A stretch of 64,000 nucleotides of DNA from Owenia fusiformis (Eukaryota; Annelida; Polychaeta; Sabellida; Oweniidae). The notes under the pieces are model-generated. The model was not told where the DNA came from, ran no database searches, and saw only the letters and a program-made list of their open reading frames with translations. Position 1 is the first letter of the stretch; every line of letters starts with the position of its first letter. The position numbers and the translations under genes are program-made. Positions 63,430-64,000 of the stretch are shown in pieces. The stretch spans positions 13,590,347 through 13,654,346 of the forward strand of contig CAIIXF020000009.1 of the NCBI GenBank assembly GCA_903813345.2, in the 5' to 3' direction.

Positions 63430-64000
63430 CAAAAAATGCGTATGAATACAATGAATCCTGACATCAGGATTCATACAGGATATGCACGCAGTGTGCCAAA
63501 CCGGTATAAATCCTGACGCCTGGATTCATACAAGATATGCACACGGTGTGCCAATCCTGTACGTATCCTGAGTCAAGATTTATACAGGATACGCTCGCAG
63601 TGTGCCAAACCTGTATAAATCCTGACACCTGGATTCATACAAGATATGCACATAGTGTGCCAATCCTGTACGTATCCTGAGTCAAGATTCACACAGGAAA
63701 CGCTCGCAGTGTGCCAATCCTGTATGAATCCTGACGCCTGGATTCATACAGGATATGCACGCAGTGTGCCAATCCTGTACGTATCCTGAGTCAAGATTCA
63801 TACAGGATATGCTCGTTGGAGCGAAACCTGTATGAATCCTGACACCTGGATACATACAGGATTGACACACTGTGTGCATATCCTGAACATATCCTGTATC
63901 AGGATTTATACAGGATTTGCGCGTGTAGGAATCCAGTATGAATCCTGCCTCCTGGATTCATACAGGATACACTTGCAGTGTGTCTATCCTGTATGAATCC
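63430..64000 (+). repeat. Satellite of alternating 55- and 54-bp monomers, open at the window edge
   Basis: GTGTGCC occurs at 63,491, 63,546, 63,600, 63,655, 63,709 and 63,764, giving alternate steps of 55 and 54. One monomer has CCTGACGCCTGGATTCATAC, the other GTACGTATCCTGAGTCAAGA. Each holds CCTGTATGAATCC-like and GGATTCATACAGG-like halves that are inverses. Frames through it are artefacts. Confidence 0.85.

Noticed and set aside
63430-64000. Possible CRISPR-like array at the right end
   Set aside because: Repeats are contiguous, diverged monomers with no unique spacers, in a eukaryotic genome.

Overview
This is a metazoan nuclear window: intron-containing host genes in AT-rich DNA, packed with nested transposable elements. 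The repeat styles (foldback elements, several MITE families, an esterase-ORF1 LINE) and the proteins suggest a marine invertebrate, possibly a deuterostome such as a hemichordate or echinoderm. The phylum is inference only.

Host genes. Two can be rebuilt exon by exon. A PDAP1 (HASPP28) homologue runs on the minus strand in six exons (23,176 down to 11,463; 187 codons plus stop). A BUD31/G10 spliceosome-protein homologue runs on the plus strand in four exons (23,353 to 27,460; 144 codons plus stop). They are head to head with 176 bp between start codons, and that gap holds a perfect NRF1 palindrome and two ETS sites. To the left, four short minus-strand exons (9,219 down to 2,063) encode a signal peptide and an astacin-like pro-region; that gene leaves the window on the left. 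Near the right end one plus-strand exon (60,857-60,955) encodes the first membrane segment of a GLUT/SLC2A-type sugar transporter. A possible antisense first exon lies in BUD31 intron 1.

Mobile DNA, left to right. 2.56-7.54 kb: a foldback element with GAAAGTATAG arrays and a decayed gene. 7.56-8.02 kb: a GGGACT-word MITE. 12.3-19.0 kb: a 6.7-kb element with long terminal inverted repeats and a 9-bp target duplication, sitting in PDAP1 intron 3 and itself containing two CACGGTG-ended elements. 20.1-20.6 kb: a TA-duplicating MITE. 31.2-32.0 kb: an AACG-word MITE. 34.1-40.1 kb: a second copy of the TA-duplicating element, filled with four AAGCG-word elements. 41.1-42.2 kb: a mariner-like element. 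44.5-55.8 kb: a four-layer nest in which a CACGGTG-ended element holds a foldback element, which holds a LINE with an intact ORF2, plus a second AACG MITE. 56.7-64 kb: GTTGTG-rich arrays, tRNA-derived SINE pieces, a LINE tail and a two-monomer satellite.

Most notable points: (1) a family with CACGGTG termini and 5-bp target duplications, matching the Transib/RAG-like signature; (2) three otherwise unrelated MITE families with 3-bp TTA/TAA duplications that share an ACACCAA core at the same distance from the end but are built from different short words; (3) AAGCG-word elements that keep a CCAAT/TATA promoter and start codon; (4) a minisatellite made of copies of the PDAP1 exon 3 splice acceptor. 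All calls are by eye from sequence; no database search was run.
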